Below are positions 32,790-46,700 of a stretch of 64,000 nucleotides of DNA, in pieces (position 1 is the stretch's first letter; each line of letters starts with the position of its first letter). The notes beneath the pieces are model-generated. The model did not search any database. It was not told the DNA's origin and worked only from the letters and a program-made list of their open reading frames with translations. A program made the position numbers and the translations under genes. The stretch covers positions 186,001 to 250,000 of the forward strand of contig JAUIRK010000306.1 in the NCBI GenBank assembly GCA_030549495.1. The letters run 5' to 3'. Source of the stretch: Nectonema munidae. Its lineage: Eukaryota > Nematomorpha > Nectonematoida > Nectonematidae.

Positions 32790-34033
32790 ATTTATTTTGA
32801 TAATATAAAAACTCTATCGCTTATGGTATTTTTCAAAACATTCAACATACAATCCAATTGGAAACTTTTTACATTTCGTTTGACACTTCTTTTTACAACG
32901 TCTACATCTGATCCTTTTTTTCTTAAAGGATCATTTTCTAATGTTTCAGTAATTGGAATAATTATATGATCAACAGAATCCAACCTTGTTTATGAAATAA
33001 GGTTTGCCGTAGCTTGTTTCTGAAATAGGTTTTTGCGTTCTTTTTCTTGATTTGGAGACACTTCGTGCGTTTGTAGAAGAGTTCCTGCTAAATATCTTCT
33101 AAAAAAAATTTTTACCTTCACTGATTTTGAAAATTATCTAACTTTGGTTGATTGCAAAATCAATTTTCGTTCATTGTGTCAACCCAACCCATTTGAGAAT
33201 TATAAAATTTTATTGAGGTAACAATTATTACTTTTACTCTTTTTTCAAACGTTTAGAATAAAGAAAAATGTCTTTTTCAGGTTTTGAATTTAAGAAATTC
33301 GAACCAACAAGAACTTCTCGGTTGTCTTGCCATTGGCAAAATGATATACCATGTTTCTCCTCGAAAAACTCTTCATAAAATCCCTATTCTTTTTTGCTAT
33401 TTCTTTTTTAGACAAAAGCGGTATTTCATTAACTCTATTTCTTCTAAAAGTAGGTGTAATTTTTTATTGTTTTTCGGTCATTTTGTCAAAAAGGTTCAAA
33501 CTTGAAAAATAATTATGACTAATATAATGAGAACTATTTTCTAAATATTCAGAATTTTTTTTAGAAAAACCTAAAACGACACTCTCTCCTATAGTACAAG
33601 ATGGGATTTCATCTGAAAACGATGTATTTTTACTTTTATATAAATCAAAATTGACTACATAACCTGGAGGAACACAATCACTCCATTGCTTGTAGCCAAA
33701 CCCTTGCGGCTTACCTTTCATAAATTGTTTAAAAAAATGGTGTCCATAATAAGCAATCATACTTTCATCAATTCTATGGATTTTTGAGACTTGAGTATGG
33801 CTGGTTTTTATTAAAAATTTTATTCAGCTCTGTAACCAAAGCCTTAATTTTGTAAATTTGTCAGTAGAGTTTAAGTTATTGTCGGAGAAATGAAGATATT
33901 TCTTTATTTCATCAAATCTATCACGCGTATTGAATCAGAAACTATTTTGACATTACAGTCTTGTAGTTGAGGACGTCTATGATATCCCATCAAAACAATG
34001 ATTTTCTCTATAGTTAGATTCAAATTCTTATTT
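32790..34033 (-). mobile_element. piggyBac transposase remnant, copy A
   Basis: On the minus strand, 33760-33464 reads MIAYYGHHFFKQFMKGKPQG and FGYKQWSDCVPPGYVVNFDL, the piggyBac DDE-domain signature. The C-terminal cysteine-rich domain follows at about 32910-32814 (RCRRCKKKCQTKCKKFPIGL, then a tail ending at TAG 32816-32814). Frameshifts separate the two. A near-identical copy lies 21 kb away at 53927-55200. Confidence 0.85.
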
Positions 34034-34249
34034 TTTTAATTTCACTTTCTTCACTAACGCTTTTCAAAACCGCTAGTTCAGCTTCCGCATTCAATTGATT
34101 TCTAGACAGATGATTGATGTCAAAAATCATTTTCGTCTTCAGAGTCTTTATCAGAGATAATACTGACTGAGTTAGTTGGCGGATGTATATAATTTCACCA
34201 TTCATTAATTCATTCTTTTCAATATACTCTAAATACAAATTAGAGAGAA

Positions 34250-35990
34250 GCAGTGGCGTAGCCAGAAAAAAAATTGATAGGGGGCACAATTTAAAAACTT
34301 AAAAAACTTAAGCAACATTATTTATACTTTCTTGATCCTTTCATTGTAGAAATTTTCGAAAAATGAATCGAAACAATGCTGAAACATTAAAATATAACTT
34401 CATATTTTATTTCATCTCAAATTCAAACAAATTTATCAATCTCTAAAAACACTTTTATGAAAACTGAATTCTTGTACAATAATGAAAAATACTTTAAAAT
34501 AATTGAAGCCTACGAGTTTTGTTTGCAAAAACTTTCAAAACTTCATTATAGTTAGTATTGTTTGTGTATTCCCTCAAGTATGCGAAAATTATGAGGTTAC
34601 GCTTTCCTTCATGAATCATCGATATCGTTTGATCGGACAAAATTCGTTTTAAAAATGAAAAACTCACCCCAAAAGTTAGGGCTCCTTAAAAATGAAATCA
34701 TCTATAGATTTTGAATAAAATATAATTAAAAATTATGCTCATACCGATTTATAATTTGTACGCATTTCTGATGACATCTTTTATAGGGAAAATAATCCAA
34801 AGAACATCTTTGATGTTTTCTGATTTCTCATCCTTCAAACTTTTCAAGATATAACTTTTAGCAACCTCGACTTCACTCCAAAAAAGTGAATCAGTATTAA
34901 TACCCAAATGTTGAGCCAAACTTTACAGCTTTAAAAATAACATCCTTACGTTCTTAGAATCTGTAATTTTAAAATGTTTGAAAGTAAATTTTCCGTTTAA
35001 AATCGAAATTTCACTTTAAATTGACATTGGAAATACATGTGCCTATTATTTCATTGTAAATGCCAATATAGGAGTGATCTCTTTGACGAAAGCCAATTGT
35101 AGACAATTGTATTTTTTGCACATTTGTTTCGCTTTGATTTGTCATCATTAAAGCTTTTTGTTTCATTTCGTTAAAAAAACGAACATTTTCTCGCAAAGAG
35201 GTTAGAGATTCTATAAGTGCGTCCACCATTTTAGTAAAGCAATTGGGATCACTGTTGTAAGACGAAATGCGTATTTAGTTTACATGTATCATTATGATAA
35301 TCAGTTGCACGATTTAAAATGAAAATTTTACTTGACAATATAAGTTTAGTGGAGATACCAGTTCAAGAAGCTTCCTGAAAATCAATAAAGCAAAAACAAA
35401 TTGTGCTTTTTCAAACTGAGACAACAATCCTCCAGCTTCAATGTTGATTTCTGCACATGTCATAAGATTTCTTTTACAACAGTCAACCAAAAGTTTTTGC
35501 AAGTCAATAATTTTCAACAACTACTTTGATTGTGTCTAAATGGCGTGTCCATCTCTGATCTAGAAGTCTCTTTATCGAACGTCCATCATAAAATTTAGAG
35601 ACTTCGGGTTTTTTTTGTAAATCTTTACAGCATCATACAAAGTGTCAACGCTTTTGAAACCTAACTATTTATCGATTACATGTCCGTGATCGAAAGATGA
35701 AGCTGGTGATTAAAACAGTGTAAAAAAGGCACTTCTCTTCCAAGTTTAGAATTTATGAAACTTCCCACTTCTTGTTTTCCTGTGACATGCTTGATTTATC
35801 CGTTTATCAACGAAAGAAATTTCACAATACGTGTACTAGAACGAACAAATAATACGTTCTTTTATCCAAAAATTAGGAAAAACTGTAATATTGATTGTTA
35901 CGACTATGAAAGCCGTAAAAAGTAGACTGATATCGCATAAAGTGCATGGAGGGGGGGGGGCACTGCCCTTCATGCCCCAGCCTAGCTAGA
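34250..35990 (-). mobile_element. ZMYM1-like hAT element remnant
   Basis: Termini CAGTGGCGTAGCCAGAAAAA (about 34251) and, inverted, GGGGCATGAAGGGCAGTGCC (about 35955-35975). The minus-strand interior has transposase pieces at 35520-35314 (LQKLLVDCCKRNLMTCAEIN) and 35229-35011 (VDALIESLTSLRENVRFFNE), plus a Gln/Arg-Trp-like spacer near 35560. Stops and shifts throughout. The poly-G at 35949-35960 belongs to the terminus. Confidence 0.65.
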
Positions 35991-37255
35991 TAGAATAGAA
36001 TTGATTATTATTATTAGCATATCAATTACCTGTTTATTTTATTAACAAATCTTTACTAACTTTTTAAAAACTACCTTTTTCATAGTAAAAAAGCTCGTAC
36101 TTCAACACTTAAACTGGACCTGCAATTTGAAAACGTTAGTTTTCGGCAATTTTGAAAGAGGGATTTTAGTTTTCGGGGATTTTGATTGGAAACCAATGTG
36201 AGTATCTTTTGAAAAAATAAATTCAAGTTTGGATGGACTAAATTGTTAATTGCATAAAATGCCTTTTTTTAACCATAACGTTACATTTTTATTTTTGTTC
36301 CTTTAAATTCCATGCGTTTAATGCATTTTTTAATTGGAAGAACAAAAAAATTGTTTAAAAAATCTAAAAACCGATATAGTCCTTTTCCTTAGCTCTGATT
36401 AGTATTATTATATTTTGAAACGATCATGTATAATCAGAATAGCTAGAAAAAGGGTAAAAATTCTTTTTTGATTTTCGCATGTTTTGGTTTTCTGACGTTT
36501 TAGTTTGGGAGTTTTTGACCAGTCACCTAGTCCAAGCTTCCCCAAACTATATTTTCTTCAAAACAAAATTTTTTTCTCAAAAGTTTAAAGGTTTAACAAC
36601 TAATTCAAATAATATTCATAAAATTATAAAAAGAAAAATATAAAACAAATAAAACAACTATTAACTATTCCAGAAATTATTCAAATAATTACAAAAGACA
36701 TAAATATACACATGCGTTGGAAGTAATAAATTATTTCTTACCATGTGGTAAATAGCTACGCAATAAATAAAAGGGAAGTTTTAAAAAAGAAAAAGATCGG
36801 TAAGAATGATGCAATATTATGTGTTGTAACTTTCATGGCGTAGGAACAAGTACATCTGGAAATACCTTCTTATAAAATGAGTAATTGATTGTGAAATTGA
36901 AAAGAAATGCATGGTCACCGGTGACCCGCTAGGGAATCGAAAGTACACTATACCTGGCTCACCATTGACCCGTTTGTCAAAAAATGTAGGAGTATTGAAT
37001 GTGAAGAAGAATGGTACATTTTTTAGTCTTTTGATCTTACCGCTTATCTGTTAATCTGGTTCTACTACCGCCTTTGTTATTTTCTTCATCACTATCTCAG
37101 TGTTGCTCCATCATTATCATTGCAAGTGCATATGTGCACGGAGCATCTTATTACTTTTTCTCACTTATCATGAATGCTAGATGTGTGTCGTATTTTTTTT
37201 AAGATAATGAAAAAATTTTCGGAGCTTGAAAAATAGGTGGGGGCTTTGCCCCAAA
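35991..37255. other. Gene-poor AT-rich stretch
   Basis: No supported gene. A short TCACCGGTGACCCGCTAG motif near 36915 has relatives at about 53787 and 56950, so it is probably part of a repeat. Confidence 0.45.
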
Positions 37256-37257
37256 AT

Positions 37258-39125
37258 TTAATCTCAATGGGATAGATGGTATCTGCTTTGTCTAAACCAG
37301 TTTTTTTCTAAATTTGACTCTGTTTTGGCCAATGCAACTCTCATATTATTACTCACTTCCTATCTGTTTCGGGATTTGGTTTTAATGGCAAGTAGCATGG
37401 AAAACGCTTGCTCACACTCATATGCAATGCCAATTCGAATCAGCTTTCACAGCAATCTTTGCAACATCAGCATAGGACACTCCCACTTCAATCGAAAAAT
37501 CGCTATGAGTTTATTTAGTTTTTTTTTAATTATTTGAGACCTTATTCAACTTGCTCTTACTTCAGACATGTGGGATGACGCATATAAGAAAATGTAATAT
37601 TTGACAATCACGGTACACTACATAAGTTATGATTGACTCTTCTAAGCCGCGTTACAACTGGGGGTTTGATGCTGAACTGAAGAAAACGGGTGTCAACTTT
37701 GGAGCAGCTATACTCGCTCCCTTATCGAAGTTTGAGCGAGATCAATCACAACTTTGCCCTTTTATATTCACAACAGATAGAGGTTGCAACATGATTACGA
37801 CCATTTTCACATGTTTTGAATACTGTTTTACGTCATACTTTTGATGAAAAAACATGTCCAGAACTGAGCACATGTTATTACAACATCAAGAAATATTTAG
37901 CTCAAAACGTGCTTCAAAAAATGTAAAAGAATCTTGTGAGACACGATGGAAGTCTGTCTATTTAATGTTAAAATCCGTTTTAGACAATATTCATGATATT
38001 CGACGTATTTTTCTCGATCATTTTCCACAAGAGATTAAACCCATATCTATCATTGATATTGACTTATTTCAAGAATTAGTTAACTTTTTGGAACCTTTTT
38101 ACAATGCAATATTATATTTAGAAGGGGATAAAAGTGAGCCCACTTTGCATTTGGTTATTCCATGGATTTCGAAATTGGAAAATCATTGCCAAGTTAAAGA
38201 AAAAGATGCTAAAGCATTTTTGTCTTTGAAAATTAAATGTTTAAAAACACTAAATTAAAAATTTATTCCAAATCTGTCGCATAAAGTTGCAATTTTTTAA
38301 CCCAAAACAAAATTCAAGGCGTGTACTCTGCGCATCAAATCAGCAACTTGTTTTGGTTTATGTTTCTGAGCAACTCTGCAACTTTTCTTCACGAATGACG
38401 TCTACAACAGTTGAAACTTCGTTCAAAATTACACTTCATTCTACAAAAAGGCCATGTTCTACATCTGTTAAGATGATGAAATTGAAGAAGTTCAATCTAG
38501 CGAAATACAACACTATCAGCAACATAAATTGAAAAGTTTTATTAAAATGGTGGAAAGAAAGTTGCTTAACTTTTCCATATCTTTCACATATTGCGCGAAA
38601 TATCTTATCCATTATGGCAAATAGCGCAACAAGTGAGCGAAATTTTAGTTTTGCTGGTCACTTAGTCTCAGCGAGGAGATCACTGAAATCCAGTAGCAGC
38701 AATGATATTTTGTTTTAAAACAGTGCTAAGAAATAAACTAATTGAAAAGTTATCTGATTTATAGTTTTTATTTTTATTTAATCAACTGATATGTTAAGTA
38801 GTGTATATTGGAAAAATAAAATACTTGTAATAATTTTCTGCATATATAAATTGTTATCGCTGAAAACCGTATTTAAAAATTGGAGCCAGTTATTTCTATG
38901 ACATTTGGATAATGTGAGTTTTATAATAAAATAACTTAAGTACTAATTTGATGCGCGTTTTAAAGTATAATAAGAGATAGATCCCAATATTACAAATTTT
39001 TAGCGTTGGTGCCGGCGCAGGTGTAAAAATGAGATTCGGGGCGGGGCCGGTGAAAACTGATATAATGCGACGTGGGGTGGTGACAAGTTTTTAAAGCAGA
39101 GCTCTAACGTAAAAACGCAAGGCTG
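37258..39125 (+). mobile_element. hAT transposase remnant (family H1, copy 1)
   Basis: Frames in order: 37325-37537 (ANATLILLLTSYLFRDLVLM); 37629-37844 (FDAELKKTGVNFGAAILAPL ending TTDRGCNMI, part of the RNase-H-like core); 37854-38258 (SSKRASKNVKESCETRWKSV); and 38608-38716 (MANSATSERNFSFAGHLVSA), the C-terminal dimerisation motif. The GC-rich 3' tail is at 39003-39085. Several shifts. Related sequences at 42780-44290 (same orientation) and 55205-56600 (opposite). Confidence 0.8.
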
Positions 39126-39199
39126 AGATAAGTTTGCAGCATCAATCTGAGCAAAAAAGTTGAACATCGAATTCCGAATCAATAAAACCACGTCTGACG

Positions 39200-40008
39200 T
39201 CATCAGACATCTCTCCTATTAACCTTCTAACGGTATCGTTTGTCAGGAAGGGACAACCGATATTTTGTTTGAAACTTTTCAAATAATACATGATATTTTG
39301 CAAAAACGTTCATATGTTATTTATCAAACATAAATTTGTGCAAACGTCCAGCCAATAGTTTTGTTTATCTAACTTTAGTGCTTCACTACCATCGGAAGCT
39401 TCACTTGACATACTTTAAAATAGTGGATTCTAACACTTAAGAAAACAAAAGACACTTATGTCCATCTTCCCCACCAGGCGTTAATGCATTAAAACGAAAT
39501 GTCAAGTGAGTCGCCATATTTTATTTTTTAACCATCAAGAAAAATCCACATTTACAAATTAAGCCTGAAAAGCAATAAAAGAAAAATTAGTACTCAATTC
39601 AAGCATTATAAACAAGGTAATTCACATGATATAATTAGTCCAGTTATTACACGTATAATGTCGAGTAATAATGGTTGTGTGTTCATTGGACAAAAATTCT
39701 TTTATAATAAATTATGAAATTATAAAAAAAAGTTCGCCCCCAAAATTTTGAGGAAGTGCGCCTCTAATATTTGAAAACTGATACTTCTGAACATTTTATA
39801 ATGAGTCTTCAGAAGGTTTGCCTTTTAGTTCCTTATATCCTAAAATTCGTTATAAGATTTTAACAATAATATTATAAGAGATAGATACCCACTTTTTTGT
39901 ACGTTTAACAAGATTTCTTTTTCTTACGAAAATGCTTTGTTGTTTTTAGAATAGAGTAAGAATATTTTCCGTTAAAGTCTTTAAATCTTCTAAGCTTTTG
40001 TTGGAAGA
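39200..40008. other. Region upstream of PIGA
   Basis: Non-coding. Includes a hAT-like terminus at 39727-39768 (CGCCCCCAAAATTTTGAGGA). No TATA or other promoter element can be assigned with confidence in such AT-rich DNA. Confidence 0.4.
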
Positions 40009-40760
40009 ATGAAGAAAATGAATGTTTGCTTGATCTCAGACTTCTTTTACCCGAACAATGGAGGAGTAGAAAATCACATTTATCATTTAGCTTCGTGTTT
40101 GAAAATGCTGAAACACAACGTCATCATCACTACTCATTTTTATCTGGGAAAAGAAGGAGTCCATTACCTACAAAACGGCATAAAGGTCTATTATTTGCCG
40201 TGCACTGCTTTCTATAGAGAATGCATTTTCCCAACACTCTACTCCACTGCCTCCTACATTCGGAATGTCATCATTCGTGAAAAAATTGACATTTTTCATG
40301 CACATTCTTCATTTTCTGCGTTGGCTTTGGAAGGTCTCATTCATGCAGACATTTTGGGAGTTGCAACAGTCTTCACTGATCATTCCCTGATTGGCTTCTC
40401 AGATGCAGTATCGATAATAACAAATCAAATGCTGTCCATATGTTTGGTGAATTGTTTGAAGATAATATGTGTCTCACAAACAAGCAAGAAAAACACGCTT
40501 CAGAGAGCCAAAGTACAAGATAGTGAACGGATAAATGTCATTCCAAATGCCATAGATTCATCTAAATTTTTTCCAAACGAACCCTTCTACCCCGAAGATG
40601 GTGTCATCAATATCATGGTGCTCAGTCGTTTGGTGTATCGTAAAGGAATTAATTTACTTGTCAAGCTCATTCCAAAGGTCTTGTCCCAGCATAATCACGT
40701 GAGATTTTTTATTGGTGGAGAAGGTCCAGAAAAAGGAAGTGTACAAGAAATGATTGACAG
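40009..40760 (+). CDS. PIGA: PIGA exon 1
   Basis: 250 codons plus 2 nt, ending before donor GTATGC at 40761. It carries the N-terminal PIGA domain and the start of the second Rossmann domain. Confidence 0.93.
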
Positions 40761-43700
40761 GTATGCGCTATTATTTCTCATATACAAGTAGTAACTCTTA
40801 ATGTAAGGACAGAACAAAATCTCAGATTAACAAATTTCTGAAACTCTTTTCAAATAAATAGGAAATTAATGTATTAAAAGTGAAAATTGCAATTTTTCAT
40901 ATTTTTACAAAAACTGACGAATGATTTTTCAGATTAATGGTAGATAACTCGCCTCAATTTATGTTGTACAGTTCTTGCTCATTAGATTCTCAGTAATTTA
41001 ACTCTTGGTGTATTAAAAGTAAAAACCTAAAAGTTAACACCTTTAATTTATTTTGGATAGTTAAATTGACAACGAGTCGAATTACTGGTCAACGAACGCA
41101 AATTGAAATTATAGAAGTGTAGATATTACGAGTTCCGTAGCCAGGAAGGACAATAGCGACTCTCCCCCTTTCACCCTTAAATTTTCCAAATCAATAATAA
41201 TTCTAATAGAATTTGGAAGATATTTACATTTTGTCAATTTACACTAAATTTTACACAAGTTCACCCTTCTTAACATGACAGATGAAAAAATTTATTGAAG
41301 CATTGTAAAAATGGGATACAAATATTTTGGGCCAACATTTATTTTTAGTTTATTGCACATTGACACTTTGTTTTTTATAAAAGTGGAAAAATAGAAAAAG
41401 GGATTTTAATTTTCAAAATGTAAGTAATAGTTTGTTAGTTGGTTGAATTGTAAGCTATATACCTAGCAGTCAAATTGCTCCTAATTTTTTTAATACATTT
41501 CTTATTTGTTACATATTACTTATTATACAAAATCTAGGCTAAGCCCACTGGCATTTATTTTGCCAATCTGAAATTCTTTTGAAATATATAAATCTATACA
41601 CTTTCTTATATTCCCGGCCCCATTGAAATCAGTTTTGCCCCCTCCCCCCGGATCAGTTTTGCCACCCCCTGTACTTGAAGTAGGCGACGGAAATCAAATA
41701 TATAGCATCTTTATCCTTAAATATTCGTTTTATTTAATGTTTTCGTTTTTTTTATCAAGATTTCTTAGAATAGTTGGCAATGTTTTTACACTTTACTTAA
41801 ATATTTTGTTAATAAAACTTAGTACAAATAATCTCATTTTCATGTAATTTATATGATATAACTTAGGGATTGGAACAGCTAATTTATATAAATTTAAAGT
41901 TTGTAGAATATTTCTTCCAAAAATTTTAGACCTTCAATTTTTATTTAAAATAGCCAAATTTAAATTCACTGCTACATTTCTGTCAATTCATAGACCCATA
42001 TCCTAAATAAATTTTCAAACAATTTACTTTACTGACTGAATACATGTGTAGGTAGAATATGAAGATTATATAGGATGATTCTTTGTTTTTCTGTGTTACT
42101 AATCAAGCTTGGTAAAATTTCGTTGCTAAAAATTTTAAAATTTAATTTTAAGCAACAATGCATTTCAGTACAGAGTAATCAATCCACCTAACCAATTCAT
42201 TTGATATGAATATCTTAAAAAAAAAAGCTAAGAAATATCGTTTAGCTCCTAATCAATATTGCATCAGATAGTGGGGTTGTCGAATAACCTGCTGTTGGAT
42301 AAATGAGGTCTTACTGCATTACCAATGAGTCCTTTAATACAACCCTTTCAATATTTTCTTTAGAAGACAGACATATTTAATCTTCGAACACCAAATATAA
42401 AATCGGTTCAACCCAAAATTGAGCTCCCTAAAGATTTACAAAAGAGATCATTTTTAGTCATGGTATAAAACGTTCACTTCGTTAGAGTATAGAATATCTA
42501 ATAGAATATGCACATTTTCTGACCTTCCGTTTCAATAAATGGTAAATTGCAATAAGGAGGGATAAAGACTTAATTACATCTGATGAGTAGTGATCTATCA
42601 TATATGAATGTTTTTGTTCCCTTGTTGTGCTTGAATAGTTGTTTACAAACTTTCTAAAAAATTTCGGCATAGCGGTCTAACTATATTTTTTTAATAGCTC
42701 GGGGTTTCTTTAAAAAAAAATAAATCAACATATAAACTATTGTACTGACACAATTGTTTATTCAAAAATTGTCTGAACAATCCAAATCTCAATGGGATGA
42801 ATGGCATCTGCTTTGTCTAAACAAATTTGACTGTTTTGCATCTCTCATATCATTACTCAATTCCAATCTGTTTAGGGATTTAGTTTCAATGACAAGTAGC
42901 ATAAAACGCTTGCCCACACTCAAATGTAGTGGCAAATCGAATCAGAACTTTCAGAGCAATCTTTGCAAGCATAGGACTCACATTTCAATCGAAAAATCGC
43001 TATGAGATATTTCAAAAAGACATGTTTTGGACCTCCTCAATCATTAACCAAATTAATAAACTGTTCTTGAATTAAGAAGTCTTCTGAGGCCAGATTACTC
43101 ATCGAGATTATAAACGGATTTTTGATAAATTTATAGTATTTTTCAAATTCTTGTAGAATAAGAAAATAAGAGAAATTTCTTGGCATTTTATGCTGTGTTT
43201 TATAGCCTCTAGGACATCTTTATTTTACGAAAATCTTATTTTGATCAACAAATATGTTCGAAAATCTAGCAAAAATTTTCTTGTCAAAGAATGCAATTAT
43301 CCCAGCTTCATTTCAAAAACTGACATTATTTATTACAATTGTGTACTCTGATTTTGTTTCCTTGCATAGTAAGGTTAAAGGAATTCATATATTCAAATAT
43401 GTTTACTAAAAATGATAGGAATATACGAAAACGGACGTCAGAAAATTCTACATCCATGTCTAATTTGCCTTCCAAAAATTGCTAGATTTCTTTCTAGAGT
43501 ATCGCTTGGAAAATTTTCCTTTGGAAAGCCACCTCACGTTTGAGTGCAGCAAGAGTTTTTTAAATCTGAAAACAAACAAGATTTGAAGCATTTGCTTTAA
43601 TGAAATACAGTTTTAATAACTTCATTGAAAACATTTTTCAACTCATCGCGTATGGTTTTATAGCTTGGCGCAGTGGGTACCAATTACATCTAGAGATTTT

Positions 43701-46700
43701 TGCCTATCCAGATTCCGACTTAATATCATATGCTGTAAAAAATTTTTTATCACTTTGTCAAATGTTTCTCTTACATTTGTTCTATTGCTGAGTTTCGCAA
43801 AATAAAAAATTAGTCTTGCAGGTCACTTACTCTCAGCAAGGAGATCTTTACTGAAATCCAGTAGCAGCAATGATATTTTGTTTTAAAACAGTGCTATGAA
43901 ATAAACTAATTGAAAAGTTATCTGATTTATAGTTTTTATTTTTATTTAATCAACTGATATGTTAAGTAGTGTATATTGGAACAATAAAATACTTGTAATA
44001 ATTTTCTGCATATATAAATTGTTATTACTGAAAACCGTATTTAAAAATTGGAGCCAGTTATTTCTATGACATTTGGATAATATGAGTTTTATAATAAAAT
44101 AACTTAAGTACTAATTTGATGCGCGTTTTAAAGTATAATAAGAGATAGATCCCAATATTACAAATTTTTAGCGTTGGTGCCGGCGCAGGTGTAAAAATGA
44201 GATGCGGGGCGGGGCCGGTGAAAACTGATATAATGCGACGTGGGGTTCTTGTCATATACATATTGTACGTAAACACAAGGCTGAGATAATTTTGCCTAGA
44301 TTTTCTTTTTGAATTATTATTTGTCGACATTATATTGAATTTTAAATTAAAAACAGGTTAAAAATGCAGAAAATTAGAAATTTAAGCTGAAAATGTATTA
44401 AAAATTTGAAGGATCAAAAAGAATTAAGACAAAAGCTGTAAATAACTTAACAAATAATTGAGGGTTATGTCAAACACAACGAAAGCAGTAAAACAAAACT
44501 GAAAAAAACGTGGTAAGCAGAAATTGATAACAGCAAAAGACAAAAATGTGAACGAGCAATGGCAATCCCAAGAATATATGAAAGAGATATAGCAAGTGCA
44601 GCATGCCTTTAAAATTAAAATTATGGTAATATAAAATGCGGATTTGCAAAAAAGGTCTCTTATTTATTTTATATAAAAAATACGATGGAAAGCAAGCAAT
44701 TTAAATTGTGCTTTCATCTTTCAATACAGACTGTATATTATGTGTGAGTAAGTATGACATAGCATATTTTGTGTGAAGATAATACGATCCAAGGTAAGCA
44801 GTTTGAATATTGAATTCATCTCTCAATGCAGATCTGTATACTATGTGTTAGTAAATACGACATAGCATATTTTGTATTAACAAAATAGGATGCAGGGCAA
44901 GCAATTCAAATTGTGCTTTCATCTTTCATTACAGATCTACTATGTTTGAGTAAGTACTAGGGTTTGCTCCCGGTTCTGAAATACCGGGACGTTCCCGGTT
45001 CTAAAAATTTGGGAAACGTCTCGGAACCGAAAAGTATTTGGGGTTCCGAGAATAACTTATTTGTAATTGATTTATTTCACTCTGCAATTCTTTGCATAAA
45101 ACTTTACTGCATTTCATTCATATAAAATCTTTTTCATTGTCATCTCATTTTAATGGTAAACGGAGAAAAGTGTGCAAACGACAAAAGAGTTTATTTTTAT
45201 TTATTTTCTCTGCTGCAGACTTTTGTCGTTTGCACACTTTTCTCCTAGAACCATTTTAATGATAATGATATAGAAAGAAAAGGTGTACATCTGTTTATAA
45301 AAAGTTAATAGAATATTTAGTTTTATTTTTAATTTTCTAGCCTACATAAATTGTTTTCCTTTCGTAAATCTTTTTTACATATATTTTTGCTTTCTTTATC
45401 ATTTAAAAACTGTACTTTTAGCTTTATTTTTTATAGACTATTTTTAACAAAATAATTATTTTCCCTTAAGGAACCGTTTGGAAGCGGGATTTCCCGTTTT
45501 TGTAAGTTTTTTTCGCGTATCGGTACCGGTTCCCAATTTTCGATGCTTATGCAAACCCTAGTAAGTACTACAACCATATTTTGTATGAAAAAGATACGAT
45601 CCAGGACAAGCAGTTTGAATATTGCATTCATCTCTCAATGCAGATCTGTATACTATGTGTGGTGAGTAAGTTGATCGCATAATTTGTATTTAAAAAAATA
45701 CGATGCAGGGAAAGCAATTTGAATTTTGCATGCCTATTGAATAAAACCACGCATCTTCACTGATATTGATAGCTTGGCAAAGCTTCGGAGGAAAAACGAG
45801 AGCCTAGTATATATATATATCTTTTTGTAAAAAACTTTGACCGCTTATAACCTTTGACCTTATAACAAAATTTTAACAAATTTGAACAACTTTTGAAAAA
45901 GATATTAAACATCAAGTTTTAGAAAAAAAAGTTATAAGCGCTCAAAGTTTTTACAAAAAGATATATGTATATTTTTTTACTAAAAGATACTAGGCTCTCG
46001 CTTCTTCTGAATAAAAATGCCTCTCAAGTTTTACCAAGCTATCGATATATAAAATGAATTTACAAAGAGCTTTTTTGTGTTATTAATAAACATATACGTG
46101 AAAAATTGTGACGACCACTTTGGTAACCTCTGGTTTGATAAAAATTTTAAGTATTTGGAGTGAAAGTTGGTTTTTGATAAATACTTGGTGTGGGAGTCCA
46201 ATTACTGTAAGTACTCGAGGTCAGGGTTGGGTATTTTCCCTCCTACTCGGCAACATTGAATATGCATGTGCATGTATAATTTTGGAATTTGAAGTGTCAA
46301 TCATTTTCAGTTTAAATTTTTAAAGAAATAATCTTCAAAGTAAAGTCATCCTATCAAAAAGTTTCGTTCCATACGACAAAGTTAGAGGCTTTCTCATTCA
46401 AGGTCATATCTTCTTAAATTGCTCTTTGACAGAAAGCTTTTGCATCACTCTCTTAGAAGCAGCTTCGTGTGGTTTACACGTTGTTACAACGAATGTTGGC
46501 GGAATTCCAGAAGTTTTGCCCCCAGAAATCGTTAGGTTTTCCACTCTTTCCCGAATAAAAGTGCAAATACATATATTTTAGGACTTCTTTTCAGACTCTG
46601 TGAACCAACTGTAAAATCTCTGGTTCATAACATCAATGAAACAATTGTAGCCATGAATTCAAAGGAATCTCATGATCCATGGGCTTTTCATGAAAAAGTG

